NCBI GenBank assembly: GCA_030836185.1
Contig: JAURQH010000093.1
Span: forward strand, 1 to 64,000
Source of the DNA: Planctomycetota bacterium
GTDB taxonomy: Bacteria > Planctomycetota > Planctomycetia > Planctomycetales > Planctomycetaceae
Length of the DNA stretch: 64,000 nt
Direction: 5' to 3'
Shown here: positions 18,127 to 26,941 of the stretch, one piece after another
Position numbering within the stretch: the first letter of the stretch is position 1
Layout of the letters: the number at the start of each line of letters is the position of its first letter
Notes under the pieces: generated by a model
Seen by the model: the letters and a program-made list of their open reading frames with translations, nothing else
Told to the model about the DNA's origin: nothing
Database searches by the model: none
Translations under genes and position numbers: made by a program

Positions 18127-19204
18127 AATCGTCCTCCGCCAATTTTTCGATGAGTTGACGAATTGAGTTTTCATCGTCCTTACGGGCTACTAAAGTCGCG
18201 TCAGAGGTATGCACGATGATCAGATCTTCGACACCGATTGTGGCAATCAAATGATCGTCCTGTGAACTGACAATACAACCGCTCGTATCAATCCCACAGT
18301 ATTCACCTTGTACCGTATTCCCATTTTCGTCCGGCTCAAATCGTCTCGGCAAGGATTGCCAGGAACCCAAATCATCCCAGTCAAAAGGTGCCTCGATGAC
18401 AGAAACATTCCGTCCGGCTTCTGGAGTCGCTGCACGTTCGAGGACACCAACATCAATCGAGACCGAACGCATTAACGGGAATTCGATCTGTAATTGATTA
18501 TGCCATTGCGGAGTTCCGAAAGAAGGTCGAATCTTCTGCAAACGGTCGTGCATTTCAGGTTCAAACTCTTTCAGCGCGGCGAGGATCCGATCTGCTCGCC
18601 AAACAAAGATGCCACAATTCCAATAGAAAGAACCCGTGGCAATATATTCTTCCGCAACTGCGTGGACCGGTTTCTCTCGAAACGATTCGACCCGATAAAC
18701 TCCCTTGGGAGCGTTTTCCAGAGAAGCTCCCCGCTCGATGTAACCGAAGCCGGTCGACGGATATGTGGGCGGAACACCGAACAAGACAAGCTGCTCGGGA
18801 TTCTGCTCGATAGTGGCTAAAGCATCATTGACGGCTTGCTCGAATTTCTCCGCAGGGCCAATGACATGGTCAGCCGGCATGACCAACATGACGGCATCGG
18901 GATCTTTCTCCAAAAGTGCAACAGCCGCCAAGCCGATGCAAGGAGCCGTGTTTCGACCTTGCGGCTCAATAAGAATCTGAGCCTCTGGGACTTCGGGCAA
19001 TTCTTCCGCAGTGGCGGCAGATTGTTTTTTGTTGGTGACCACCCATGTCTGCTCTTCGGCAATCCACGGTCGGACCCGATTCACCGTCTCGCGGATCATA
19101 CTGTTTTTGCCCGCGAGTGGCAGCAATTGTTTCGGTCGGGATTTACGACTGCGAGGCCAGAAACGCGTTCCCGATCCTCCTGACATCACTACGGCATGTA
19201 ACAT
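18110..19204 (-). CDS. manC: Mannose-1-phosphate guanylyltransferase
   Basis: The protein has 364 residues. The nucleotidyltransferase signature VVMSGGSGTRFWPRSR at 5-20 is followed by the PKQLLPL lysine motif, EPQGRNTAPCIGLAA near 80, and VMPADHVI near 108. FREKP and FDWDDLGSW near 290 complete the GDP-mannose pyrophosphorylase family. The enzyme makes GDP-mannose from mannose-1-phosphate and GTP, feeding polysaccharide and glycan synthesis in the cytoplasm. It lacks the C-terminal isomerase domain of bifunctional forms. It overlaps ruvX by 17 bp. Confidence 0.92.
   Translation of the reverse strand: MLHAVVMSGGSGTRFWPRSRKSRPKQLLPLAGKNSMIRETVNRVRPWIAEEQTWVVTNKKQSAATAEELPEVPEAQILIEPQGRNTAPCIGLAAVALLEKDPDAVMLVMPADHVIGPAEKFEQAVNDALATIEQNPEQLVLFGVPPTYPSTGFGYIERGASLENAPKGVYRVESFREKPVHAVAEEYIATGSFYWNCGIFVWRADRILAALKEFEPEMHDRLQKIRPSFGTPQWHNQLQIEFPLMRSVSIDVGVLERAATPEAGRNVSVIEAPFDWDDLGSWQSLPRRFEPDENGNTVQGEYCGIDTSGCIVSSQDDHLIATIGVEDLIIVHTSDATLVARKDDENSIRQLIEKLAEDDYGKYL
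18132..18137 (-). promoter_or_regulatory. Ribosome binding site that fixes the ruvX start
   Basis: GGAGGA (minus strand) lies inside the 3' end of manC, five bases before the ATG at 18126. It supports the shorter ruvX start. Confidence 0.7.
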
Positions 19205-19317
19205 CGGCTCGTTCGTCCTTGATGACAGTCAACGGAAAGTCTGACTCACATTATGTCGAGCCAAGACCCTGTCGGCAACCGCGAGTTGCTCTGGAAGAGA
19301 CCGCCACATTTTCCACT

Positions 19318-19353
19318 GTCGGGTTACGGCTCGCTTTGCTCGGCTAACCCGAC
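19318..19353. repeat. Palindromic dispersed repeat downstream of manC promoter region
   Basis: The perfect inverted repeat GTCGGGTTA (19318-19326) and TAACCCGAC (19345-19353) encloses an 18-base centre rich in CGGCTCG/CTCGGC. I know this type of GTCGGGTTAGCC element as a common dispersed intergenic repeat in several environmental bacteria. It lies in the 248-bp gap between manC and the next gene, which otherwise holds nothing I recognise. Confidence 0.5.
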
Positions 19354-19452
19354 CTACGCGCCTCTTTTTTCATCTGTGAAATCCGCGGTAAAGTCCTGTA
19401 GAGACAATTTGCCGGGGCCACCCATTCGCAAATTCATATGAAGCCATCGTCT

Positions 19453-19899
19453 TTACAGCGTCTCATCCTGCCACAGATTTTCTAATTCAGCGGTATGCAC
19501 ATTAATGACGCGACCGTGATCGTATCGCTCGGGTGCGGATGCAAGAATTCGCAGCCAGAGAGGATTCCCCTGATAGAGCCCTTCGACTGCGACATGTGCT
19601 CCTAACTCATCTTCTGCGTTGACGGGCGAAGTCTGCCAGCGAAAGTCGGTCACTTCTTCAAACAGATTGAACACGCCGTTCAAATCGAGACAGAACTTGG
19701 AATCGTCTCGACGGCCGTCTTCTGCACCACCGACAATTTCTGTTTTGGAAACGAACAAAGTCACTTCATGTTGGCCCGTCATCGGATCTTGGAAGTGATG
19801 ACAACCAATCGGAGCGAGAGGGTCAATCGGGAGGATCTCATCGAGAATACGTTTGGCGAGATCGGTAATCCAACCGAGAGAAGAGAGTTGTTGTTTCAC
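19453..19899 (-). CDS. Unknown soluble protein (148 residues)
   Basis: I do not recognise this family. The GTG start has AAGG upstream. The protein is acidic, mixed alpha/beta, with no signal peptide or membrane segment. It contains conserved-looking stretches CHHFQDPMTGQHEVTLFVS and LWLRILASAPERYDHG. The His pair near 34-35 and the Asp/Glu-rich centre could bind metal, but nothing proves it. It is monocistronic on the minus strand, 381 bp from the divergent toroid gene. Confidence 0.62.
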   Translation of the reverse strand: MKQQLSSLGWITDLAKRILDEILPIDPLAPIGCHHFQDPMTGQHEVTLFVSKTEIVGGAEDGRRDDSKFCLDLNGVFNLFEEVTDFRWQTSPVNAEDELGAHVAVEGLYQGNPLWLRILASAPERYDHGRVINVHTAELENLWQDETL

Positions 19900-20280
19900 G
19901 GGATGACCTTATAGACAGTTGTCAAAAGATGTCGTTCAAGTTGATGAGACTATTTTGCGTTGCGCGCTGAGGAACAGGGAGGGTAAACTGTCAGGAAAAT
20001 CCCAATCGGGCAGAAGTTATTGAAGAGTAACGGTTATACAGATTGTGAGCAGATGTCGTTATCCGGCCTGATTGTCACTTTCGACAACACCTGTGATTTC
20101 CGTCACAATCGTTACCCGGTCGATTCCCGGAATCCGTTGTTCAAGACAAAATCGAGTCGAAATTCTGGTCCTCAGACGACAGGAAATCACTGTTTTCTGC
20201 AAGGCCAGCGGTTAGAATAAGTCATTCACACCGTCTTCTCTCAAACGCGACCACTCCAAATTTTCCGAAGAGCAACCATC
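19900..20280. other. 381-bp divergent intergenic region
   Basis: It must contain promoters for both the unknown minus-strand gene and the secreted toroid protein. I see no RNA gene, hairpin terminator or clear repeat. Confidence 0.6.
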
Positions 20281-21387
20281 ATGTGCCTATTCCATAAAAT
20301 ACTTGTAGTAACATTACTTACGCTCACAATCACGTTTGCACAGAACTCATCGGACGCTGCAGAACCTCAACAGGAGTTACTGAAAGAGACCATTTCGCAC
20401 GGCATCTCGTTCCTGAAAACGTCTCAGGCAGACGATGGAAGTTGGACATCACCGGCGGCTCCCGGAGTCAGCGGTTTGGCATTGAATGCCTTACTTGATG
20501 CTGGTCTGACCGCCGATGATCCGACCGTCAAGAAATCTCTTGAGCATCTGGAGTCCTTCGTCCAGAAGGATGGAGGGATTTACTTCAAAGATTCCACACA
20601 CAGGAATTACGAAACCTGTATCTCGATGATGGTGTTCACGAAAGTCAACAAAGAGGGCCGGTATCAGACAATCATCAACAACGCGGAAAAATTTCTGCGT
20701 GGGCTACAGTGGGATGAAGGAGAAGGACTGGAATCAAGCGACATTGCTTTCGGCGGTGCCGGTTATGGAAGTCATAAACGACCCGACCTCTCGAACACGC
20801 AGTTTCTGATTGAAGCTCTCAAAGCGGCCGGCGCGACCGACGATGATCCGGCCATTCAAAAAGCTCTCAAGTTTGTCTCTCGTACACAAAATCTTGAAAC
20901 GGAAAACAACACCACCGCGTTCGCCTCCAAGATCAATGATGGCGGGTTCTATTACACTCCCGCAGCGGGAGGAGAATCCAAAGCCGGTCTCACCGATAAC
21001 GGCGGGCTTCGCTCTTATGCCAGCATGACCTATGCAGGACTCAAAAGCATGGTCTATGCGGGCTTGGAGAAAGACGACCCGCGCGTCAAGGCGGCTTGGG
21101 AATGGATCACCAAGTATTACAATCTCGACGATAATCCCGGCATGGGGAAGCAAGGCCTCTACTACTATTACCAGACGTTCGCCAAGACATTGGACGCGAT
21201 GGAAGTTGAGACCATCGAAGATACACTGGGTCGCAAACATGACTGGAAAGTGGAACTCACCACCAAGCTGGCTGAGTCTCAGAAATCGAACGGTAGTTGG
21301 ATTAACAATGCCGACCGTTGGTACGAAGGCGATCCCAATCTCGTCACCGCGTATGCTTTGATGGCACTCTCCCGTTGCGAAAAGTAG
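20281..21387 (+). CDS. Secreted prenyltransferase/squalene-oxidase repeat (alpha-toroid) protein
   Basis: The protein has 368 residues with a signal peptide of about 26 residues (LLTLTITFAQNSSDAAE). Repeats of the QxxDGSW type appear: TSQADDGSWTSPAAPGV near 52-68, KDGGIYFKD near 100, INDGGFYYTPAAGG near 222, and KSNGSWINNADRWYEGDP near 340. These build an alpha/alpha toroid. Terpene cyclases have the same fold, but this protein lacks the DXDD cyclase motif and is exported, so a cyclase role is unlikely. Planctomycetes encode many such exported toroids with unknown ligands. No strong ribosome site is visible. Confidence 0.82.
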   Translation: MCLFHKILVVTLLTLTITFAQNSSDAAEPQQELLKETISHGISFLKTSQADDGSWTSPAAPGVSGLALNALLDAGLTADDPTVKKSLEHLESFVQKDGGIYFKDSTHRNYETCISMMVFTKVNKEGRYQTIINNAEKFLRGLQWDEGEGLESSDIAFGGAGYGSHKRPDLSNTQFLIEALKAAGATDDDPAIQKALKFVSRTQNLETENNTTAFASKINDGGFYYTPAAGGESKAGLTDNGGLRSYASMTYAGLKSMVYAGLEKDDPRVKAAWEWITKYYNLDDNPGMGKQGLYYYYQTFAKTLDAMEVETIEDTLGRKHDWKVELTTKLAESQKSNGSWINNADRWYEGDPNLVTAYALMALSRCEK

Positions 21388-21480
21388 TCTCGATCCCTTT
21401 TTGAACCATCAACAAAACACGAATGATTCCTGTTATCATGTCGGCCTGATCGCGGTTGCCTTCAGGTGTTCTATCAACAC

Positions 21481-21485
21481 AGGAG
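21481..21485 (+). promoter_or_regulatory. Ribosome binding site for the PyrD-like fusion gene
   Basis: AGGAG lies seven bases before ATG 21493 and supports this start over a GTG at 21466. Confidence 0.65.
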
Positions 21486-21492
21486 TCGTCAT

Positions 21493-23403
21493 ATGCCAGA
21501 CTGGTCGTACCGGACTCTGTTTCGGCCTGCACTGTTTCAGCTCTCTCCAGAAACAGCGAGAACGATTGCCTTTAGTGTCATGGGACACCTCGGAAGATCA
21601 TGGTGGGGTCGGCATGTCATCGAATTTATGGGGCACTTCAAGCTCGACCCTCAGCTTGAAAGTCAACATTCCGATTTGACTTTCGTATCACCAGTCGGCT
21701 TGGGGTGTCGTCTCGATCCGCAATTGTCGGCTCATGAAGCTCTCGCCAAATTTGGAATTGGTTTCATTGAACTCGGCCCCGTGACCGCAGATCCCGTGCG
21801 GAAGCCCAAAATCGTTTTGCACCGCGCTGAAGAAGAGGTTGAACTCTCGCCCTGCGAAGAACGAGTCTCTTTGGAGGCAGCACGTTCGTTATTGAAAAGC
21901 CCTTTCGACGTTCCCGTGTTGGTACGTGTTCTCGCTGATGATCCGACGACTCACAAAGTGATCCATGAGCTTGCCAGCCAAGTCGAGGGATTCATTCTTG
22001 TGGGAGGTGCCGACCAACAATTGATCGATCTCGTCCAGCAACACAATTGCAAAGTATTCTTCCATCTCAGACAAGAGACTTTCGAGTTACTCGCGGCATT
22101 TAATGACACGAGATCCATTGATGGCTATGTTGTCGAAGGGTTTTGTGAATCAAAACCTGAATCACCTCGCATTGGCAAAAGCTCTTATCCTCAAACTCTC
22201 TCTCTTGTAGAAATGGCACGAGAAAAAATTGGGCAAACACCCACGATCATTGCGACAGGAGGCATCCACGAGCCGGGCGATGGCTGGCAATTGTTGGAGT
22301 CGGGGGCCGACCTTGTTCTCGTCGATTCAGGGATGGTTTTTTCTGGTCCCGGCTTGCCGAAACGAATCAACGAAGCCGTTCTGTCTTATCGGGTCACACC
22401 CGATCAACCCTCTCGTCTCCGGCCCACTCGCGTTCGGCCCGCTCAGATGTCCTGGTTCTGGACTCTGCTACTCGGCATCGGTCTGTTCTGCGGAGGTGTC
22501 CTGGCCTTTCTGATTGCGATCACTCGGGTTGTCTTGCCGTATGATGAGGCTCATAGCGGACTCACGAGAGCCGACTTATTGGCCATCAACGACAAACTTC
22601 TCGACTTCATGCAACATGACCGCGTGACTTTGGCGGCAACAATGCTGGGACTGGGAATCATCTATCTGGCATTATCGTGGCAGGGAAGTCGGGGCGGTCA
22701 CCATTGGGCTTATAAGACCATCATCTCGTCCGCTTTCATCGGTTTTTTCTCTTTCTTTCTGTTTCTCGGGTTCGGCTATTTTGATCCGTTTCACGCCTTC
22801 GTCACGGCCATTATGTTTCAGTTCCTCGCCTTGGCGATGCACAGCGATTTGCCCGCAGTCAAAGATCGGCCACTGCCCGAATTAACCAACGATGCCGATT
22901 GGCAGCGTTCTCAGTGGGGGCAACTCCTGATGGTTGTACACGGTGCAACGCTGATTGTAGCGGGTATCGTGATTTGCGGCTTCGGAGTGACGACCGTCTT
23001 TATCGAAGATGATTTGAACTTCATGGAAACCAGCTACGACGAAATTTGTTTCGCCAACCCTATGTTATTGCCCTTGGTGGCGCATGATCGGGCCACTTTC
23101 GGTGGCATGACTCTTTCCACCGGGCTGGCAATATTGATGTCGGCGTTGTGGGGATTCCGACGAGGGCACCGCTGGCTCTGGAGAGCATTGATGATGGGTG
23201 GCACCATCTGTTACGTGATGACGTTATGGATTCACTGGAAGGTTGGCTATGTCAGTCAGCGACATATGATTCCCGTTTATCTGGGAATCGCCATGCTGTG
23301 GACGAGCGGCTGCCTTTCTTACAAACACCTTTGCACCGTCACCCACAAATCAGAGGAACAATCCGATAACGGACTGGAGACGACCACTGCCGACTTGGTA
23401 TGA
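21493..23403 (+). CDS. Degenerate dihydroorotate-dehydrogenase-like domain fused to a membrane domain
   Basis: The protein has 636 residues. Residues about 1-300 follow class 2 PyrD. The N-terminus has ALFQLSPETARTIAF (PyrD: LFQLDPERAH). LTFVSPVGLGCRLD and GFIELGPVTADPVRKPK match the LTFKNPLGLAAGLDK and GSIEIGTVTPRPQPG region. IATGGIHEPGDGWQLLESGADLVLVDSG with GPGLPKRI matches the C-terminal FMN phosphate region. Key residues are lost: the Lys of LDKDGE is Pro, NRMGFNN and the catalytic SPNTPG loop are absent, and the barrel KIAPD is RVLAD. From 318 onward about seven to eight membrane helices follow. It is probably a membrane-anchored barrel with a new role, perhaps FMN or sensor binding (inference). 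Confidence 0.78.
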   Translation: MPDWSYRTLFRPALFQLSPETARTIAFSVMGHLGRSWWGRHVIEFMGHFKLDPQLESQHSDLTFVSPVGLGCRLDPQLSAHEALAKFGIGFIELGPVTADPVRKPKIVLHRAEEEVELSPCEERVSLEAARSLLKSPFDVPVLVRVLADDPTTHKVIHELASQVEGFILVGGADQQLIDLVQQHNCKVFFHLRQETFELLAAFNDTRSIDGYVVEGFCESKPESPRIGKSSYPQTLSLVEMAREKIGQTPTIIATGGIHEPGDGWQLLESGADLVLVDSGMVFSGPGLPKRINEAVLSYRVTPDQPSRLRPTRVRPAQMSWFWTLLLGIGLFCGGVLAFLIAITRVVLPYDEAHSGLTRADLLAINDKLLDFMQHDRVTLAATMLGLGIIYLALSWQGSRGGHHWAYKTIISSAFIGFFSFFLFLGFGYFDPFHAFVTAIMFQFLALAMHSDLPAVKDRPLPELTNDADWQRSQWGQLLMVVHGATLIVAGIVICGFGVTTVFIEDDLNFMETSYDEICFANPMLLPLVAHDRATFGGMTLSTGLAILMSALWGFRRGHRWLWRALMMGGTICYVMTLWIHWKVGYVSQRHMIPVYLGIAMLWTSGCLSYKHLCTVTHKSEEQSDNGLETTTADLV

Positions 23404-23444
23404 TGAGAAATATTGATGAATGCTCACTCATACAAGGTTTTGTC

Positions 23445-24782
23445 ATGTCACAATTCACACGTCGTCACTTCCTCGCCTCTTCAGCCGCGTTGACTGCGCC
23501 ATTGCTCTTTCCTTCCGCGTCACGTGCGGCGGCATTAGACCGACTGACGGTTGGTGTTGTGGGAGCCGGTTCGCGAGCATTCAATCTTATCGACAACTTT
23601 TTGAGAGAAAAGGATGCGCAACTTGTCGCCGTCTGTGATGTGGATGAGTTCCATTATCGCGACCGCGAATGGGGGAAAGGGCCAGCCTACGGTCGCAAAC
23701 CGGCTCAAGAACGAATCGAAAAAGTGTATGCGGGACAGACAAAAACGGGGAAATTCAAAGGTGTGACAGTCACGGATGATTTTCGGGAGATCACTCAACG
23801 CGACGATATCGACATCGTCATCGTGGCGACTCCCGATCATTGGCATGCGCTGTGTGCATATGATGCGCTGATTCACGGCAAGGATGTCTACTGTGAAAAA
23901 CCGGTGACGCATCTGTTTGCCGAAGGACGAGCCATCTATCAAGAAGTCGCCAAACAGAAAGCCGTCTTTCAAACCGGATCGCAACAGCGTTCTTACACCG
24001 ACTTCCAGCATTGCGTCGATCTGATCCGTTCCGGCGTGCTCGGAAAATTGGAGCGGATCGAAGTCGGTTTGCCCTCCAGTTACAACAAGCCGCAAGGCGA
24101 TGCGACCATTCAAACGCCACCCGATCATCTCGATTACGACATGTGGTGCGGACCGAGTGAAAAACTGCCCTACATGCGGGCCCGCCATCATCGCTGGTGG
24201 CGCGGATACACGGCGTTTGGTGGTGGCGTATTGATGGATTGGATCGGCCATCATAATGACATCGCGCATTGGTCGATGAATCTCGATCATTCGGGACCGA
24301 CCAAAGTCGAAGCCGTCGATTGGGAGATGTCGGGAACACCCGTTTATGACACGCCGCATCAATACACGATTGCTTGTGAGTACGAGAACGGTATCACGTC
24401 AACGATCTCCAGCCGCAACACTCAAGGTACAAAATGGATTGGTGAGAACGGCTGGCTCTATGTTCGACGCGGAAAGCTGGAAGCCTCAAATCCGGAATGG
24501 ACGGACTGGAAGTCGTCAGGACGGACCAAAAATGGTCGTTATTCGACTCATGCACGTAATTTTCTGGATTGCGTAGCCAGCCGAAAAGAATGTATCGCAC
24601 CGGCGGAAGCCGCCCATCGTTCGATCACACCAGGACATCTCGGGTATGTTTCTCACGCCTTGGGCCGTCCGTTAAACTGGAATGCCGAATCAGAAACGGT
24701 CGTCGATGATCCCGAGTCAAACAAGTTGCTCTACGCGGTGAATTATCGTGAACCTTGGAAAGTGATCTCGGCGAAGTCGTGA
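23445..24782 (+). CDS. Exported Gfo/Idh/MocA-family oxidoreductase
   Basis: The protein has 445 residues. The twin-arginine signal TRRHFLASSAAL begins at residue 5, so it is exported folded with its cofactor. The Rossmann motif VGVVGAGSRA is near 36, CDVDE near 64, and the family EKPVTH motif (Lys thought to act in catalysis) near 150. The C-terminal half is the alpha/beta dimerisation domain with GGGVLMDWIGHHNDIAHW. Such NAD(P)-dependent enzymes act on sugars or inositols; the substrate is unknown. ATG 23445 has AAGG eight bases upstream; a longer frame from 23400 would overlap the previous stop codon. Confidence 0.88.
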   Translation: MSQFTRRHFLASSAALTAPLLFPSASRAAALDRLTVGVVGAGSRAFNLIDNFLREKDAQLVAVCDVDEFHYRDREWGKGPAYGRKPAQERIEKVYAGQTKTGKFKGVTVTDDFREITQRDDIDIVIVATPDHWHALCAYDALIHGKDVYCEKPVTHLFAEGRAIYQEVAKQKAVFQTGSQQRSYTDFQHCVDLIRSGVLGKLERIEVGLPSSYNKPQGDATIQTPPDHLDYDMWCGPSEKLPYMRARHHRWWRGYTAFGGGVLMDWIGHHNDIAHWSMNLDHSGPTKVEAVDWEMSGTPVYDTPHQYTIACEYENGITSTISSRNTQGTKWIGENGWLYVRRGKLEASNPEWTDWKSSGRTKNGRYSTHARNFLDCVASRKECIAPAEAAHRSITPGHLGYVSHALGRPLNWNAESETVVDDPESNKLLYAVNYREPWKVISAKS

Positions 24783-24805
24783 TAAAATCAATCGAGCAGG
24801 CATAG

Positions 24806-24827
24806 CCCGAGGGCGCAAGCACTTGGG
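24806..24827. repeat. Short imperfect palindrome in intergenic DNA
   Basis: CCCGAGG (24806-24812) can pair with CACTTGGG (24820-24827) with wobble. The text AGCCCGAGGGCGCAAGC resembles dispersed intergenic repeats. It has no T-run. Confidence 0.3.
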
Positions 24828-24903
24828 ATTCGTTCGTTCAGAAACAGTGTCTCAAATAAATTTCCCCCATCCGTCGTGCTCGCTATAAAAATTAGAATCC
24901 AAT

Positions 24904-25884
24904 ATGAAAAGTTTACTCAAACTCAACACCGGCGACGAACTTCCCTCGATCGGGCTCGGCATGTGGAAAGTCGATACCGACATCATCCCGAGCCTCGTTC
25001 AGGAAGCCATCAAAACCGGTTATCGCCATTTCGATAACGCCTGCGATTATGGTAACGAGCTTCAGGTTGGTGAGGGGCTACAGGCGGCTTACGGTGCGGG
25101 ATTGTGCCAGCGGGAAGACCTATGGTTGACCTCGAAACTGTGGAACACGTTTCACAAGCCGGAAGACGTTCGGGAGGGCTGCGTCAAATCACTGCTGGAT
25201 TTGCAGACCGATTATCTCGATTTGTATCTGATTCATTTCCCCATTGCTCTCGACTATGTGCCGATTGAAACTCGCTATCCCCCCGGCTGGCTCTTCGATC
25301 CCGATGAGTCGGAACCAAAGATGCAGCCGATTAATGTCCCCATCCGCGAAACATGGGAAGCAATGCAGGATCTGGTCAAAGATGGTCTCGTCAAAAATAT
25401 CGGCGTCTGTAATTTCAATGTCTCATTGATTCGCGATTTGTTGTCCTATGCCGAGATCCCCCCAGCCGTGTTGCAGGTGGAATTGCATCCTCATTTGACC
25501 CAGGAAAAACTTCTGCGATTCTGTCAGGCAGAGGGTATTGCTGTCACCGGTTTCTCACCGTTCGGAGCCAGTTCCTATGTCCCCATTGGCATGGCGGAAG
25601 AGTCTGAATCGTTGCTCGGCGATGCGACGATTGCCGAGATTGCGAAGAATCACGACCGCTCACCGGCACAAGTCCTATTGCGCTGGGGAGTCCAACGCGG
25701 CACAGCCGTAATTCCGAAAACCTCCAAAGTTGAGCGATTGGCTGAGAACATCAGTCTGTTTGACTTTGAGTTGTCGGCTGATGAGATGAAAACGATCAAC
25801 GACTTGAACCGCAATCGGCGGTACAATGATCCCGGCGACTTTTGTGAAGCCGCCTTCAATACGTTTTTCCCAATTTATGAATAA
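24904..25884 (+). CDS. Aldo/keto reductase (AKR2-like)
   Basis: The protein has 326 residues. The catalytic tetrad is visible: D44 and Y49 in FDNACDYGNE, K78 in LTSKLWN and H111 in YLIHFPI. The NADPH-site motif IPKTSKVERLAENISLFDFELS closes the family layout. A GVCNFNVSLIRDLL segment is also typical. It resembles xylose/aldose reductases of the AKR2 branch, which reduce aldehydes or sugars with NAD(P)H in the cytoplasm. It is on the same strand as the oxidoreductase gene and the dioxygenase gene, 41 bp before the latter. Confidence 0.9.
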   Translation: MKSLLKLNTGDELPSIGLGMWKVDTDIIPSLVQEAIKTGYRHFDNACDYGNELQVGEGLQAAYGAGLCQREDLWLTSKLWNTFHKPEDVREGCVKSLLDLQTDYLDLYLIHFPIALDYVPIETRYPPGWLFDPDESEPKMQPINVPIRETWEAMQDLVKDGLVKNIGVCNFNVSLIRDLLSYAEIPPAVLQVELHPHLTQEKLLRFCQAEGIAVTGFSPFGASSYVPIGMAEESESLLGDATIAEIAKNHDRSPAQVLLRWGVQRGTAVIPKTSKVERLAENISLFDFELSADEMKTINDLNRNRRYNDPGDFCEAAFNTFFPIYE

Positions 25885-25925
25885 CCCTACCCCATTTTTC
25901 GACCTGTGACTTAAAGGACATATTT

Positions 25926-26909
25926 ATGTCGGTCAACGTCAACATTATTTCGGTTCCCGGACAACAGCAATACGACGATGGAGCATTCCCCATTGTACTC
26001 GCCTGCCAAACTGAAGGAGCCACACTCGAACAGGTGACTGCATGGGTTCAGGAGAACCAAACCGAACTGGCACAACAGCTCACAAAAGCTGGCACGATAT
26101 TGTTCCGCGATTTCCCTTTAGCTGTCGATCAGGATTTCGATACGTTCATTAAAGCGTTTGATTTTGACAATTTCCGTTACGAGGATTCTTTATCGAATGC
26201 CGTCCGTGTGAATCGGACCGAACGAGTCTTCACGGCCAACGAAGCGCCCCCGGAAGTCACCATCTATCTGCATCACGAGATGGCACAGACACCAATTTAC
26301 CCGAGCAAATTGTTCTTCTTCTGCGAGCAAGCGGCAGAATCAGGTGGCGCAACGCCGTTGTGTCGATCCGATATTTTATTCCAGAAGATGGAAGAAGAAA
26401 TTCCCGAGTTCGCAAAAGCCTGCGAAGACAAAGGGCTGCTTTATACCAACATCATGCCCGCCGAGAACGATCCAAACTCGGGTATGGGACGAAGTTGGCA
26501 AAGTACGTTTCGTGCCGAGACAAAAGAAGAGGCCGAATCGCGGCTCTTGGAACTCGGTTACACTTGGGAATGGTTGGACGACGGATGCTTGAAAGCAACC
26601 ACTCCGGTCTTGCCCGCCGTTCGTGTACTGCCTGATGGGCGTAAGACGTTTTACAATCAACTGATTGCCGCCTTCAAAGGTTGGAAGGACAGTCGCAACG
26701 ATCCGTCCAAAGCGATCACACTGGGTGACGGCACTCCACTCGATAAAGCTGCCGTCCTGAAAGCCGCCGATCTCGCAGAAGAGATCACGTTTGATGTGCC
26801 ATGGCAATCGGGCGATGTTGCGCTCGTTGATAACTATTTAGTGATGCACGGTCGCCGCACGTTTTCGGGAACACGCAAAGTTCTGGCATCACTCGTCGCG
26901 GCAGAGTGA
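25926..26909 (+). CDS. TauD/TfdA-family 2-oxoglutarate/Fe(II) dioxygenase
   Basis: The protein has 327 residues. The ATG follows AAAGGA at good spacing. Iron ligands are the HxE motif H116-x-E118 (YLHHEMAQTP) and a distal H308 in VMHGRRTF; the Arg nearby should hold 2-oxoglutarate. It belongs to the SyrP-like branch judged by LHHEMAQTPIYPSKLFFFCE. It hydroxylates an unknown small substrate. The gene runs into the comF open frame: its TGA overlaps a GTG, and the preferred comF ATG is 33 bp on. Confidence 0.87.
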   Translation: MSVNVNIISVPGQQQYDDGAFPIVLACQTEGATLEQVTAWVQENQTELAQQLTKAGTILFRDFPLAVDQDFDTFIKAFDFDNFRYEDSLSNAVRVNRTERVFTANEAPPEVTIYLHHEMAQTPIYPSKLFFFCEQAAESGGATPLCRSDILFQKMEEEIPEFAKACEDKGLLYTNIMPAENDPNSGMGRSWQSTFRAETKEEAESRLLELGYTWEWLDDGCLKATTPVLPAVRVLPDGRKTFYNQLIAAFKGWKDSRNDPSKAITLGDGTPLDKAAVLKAADLAEEITFDVPWQSGDVALVDNYLVMHGRRTFSGTRKVLASLVAAE

Positions 26910-26941
26910 GGAAAGAAAATTCAATCAGTGAGCTCAAAAAG

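Noticed and set aside
20734..21240. 168-residue antisense frame in the toroid gene
   Set aside because: Sense gene carries signal peptide and QxxDGSW repeats.
6347..21387. Hopanoid biosynthesis cluster (hpnE and the squalene-oxidase-repeat protein)
   Set aside because: The toroid protein is exported and lacks the DXDD motif, and hpnC, hpnD and shc are not present.
23535..24362. 275-residue open frame antisense to the Gfo/Idh/MocA gene
   Set aside because: The sense strand has a complete Tat signal and Rossmann fold.
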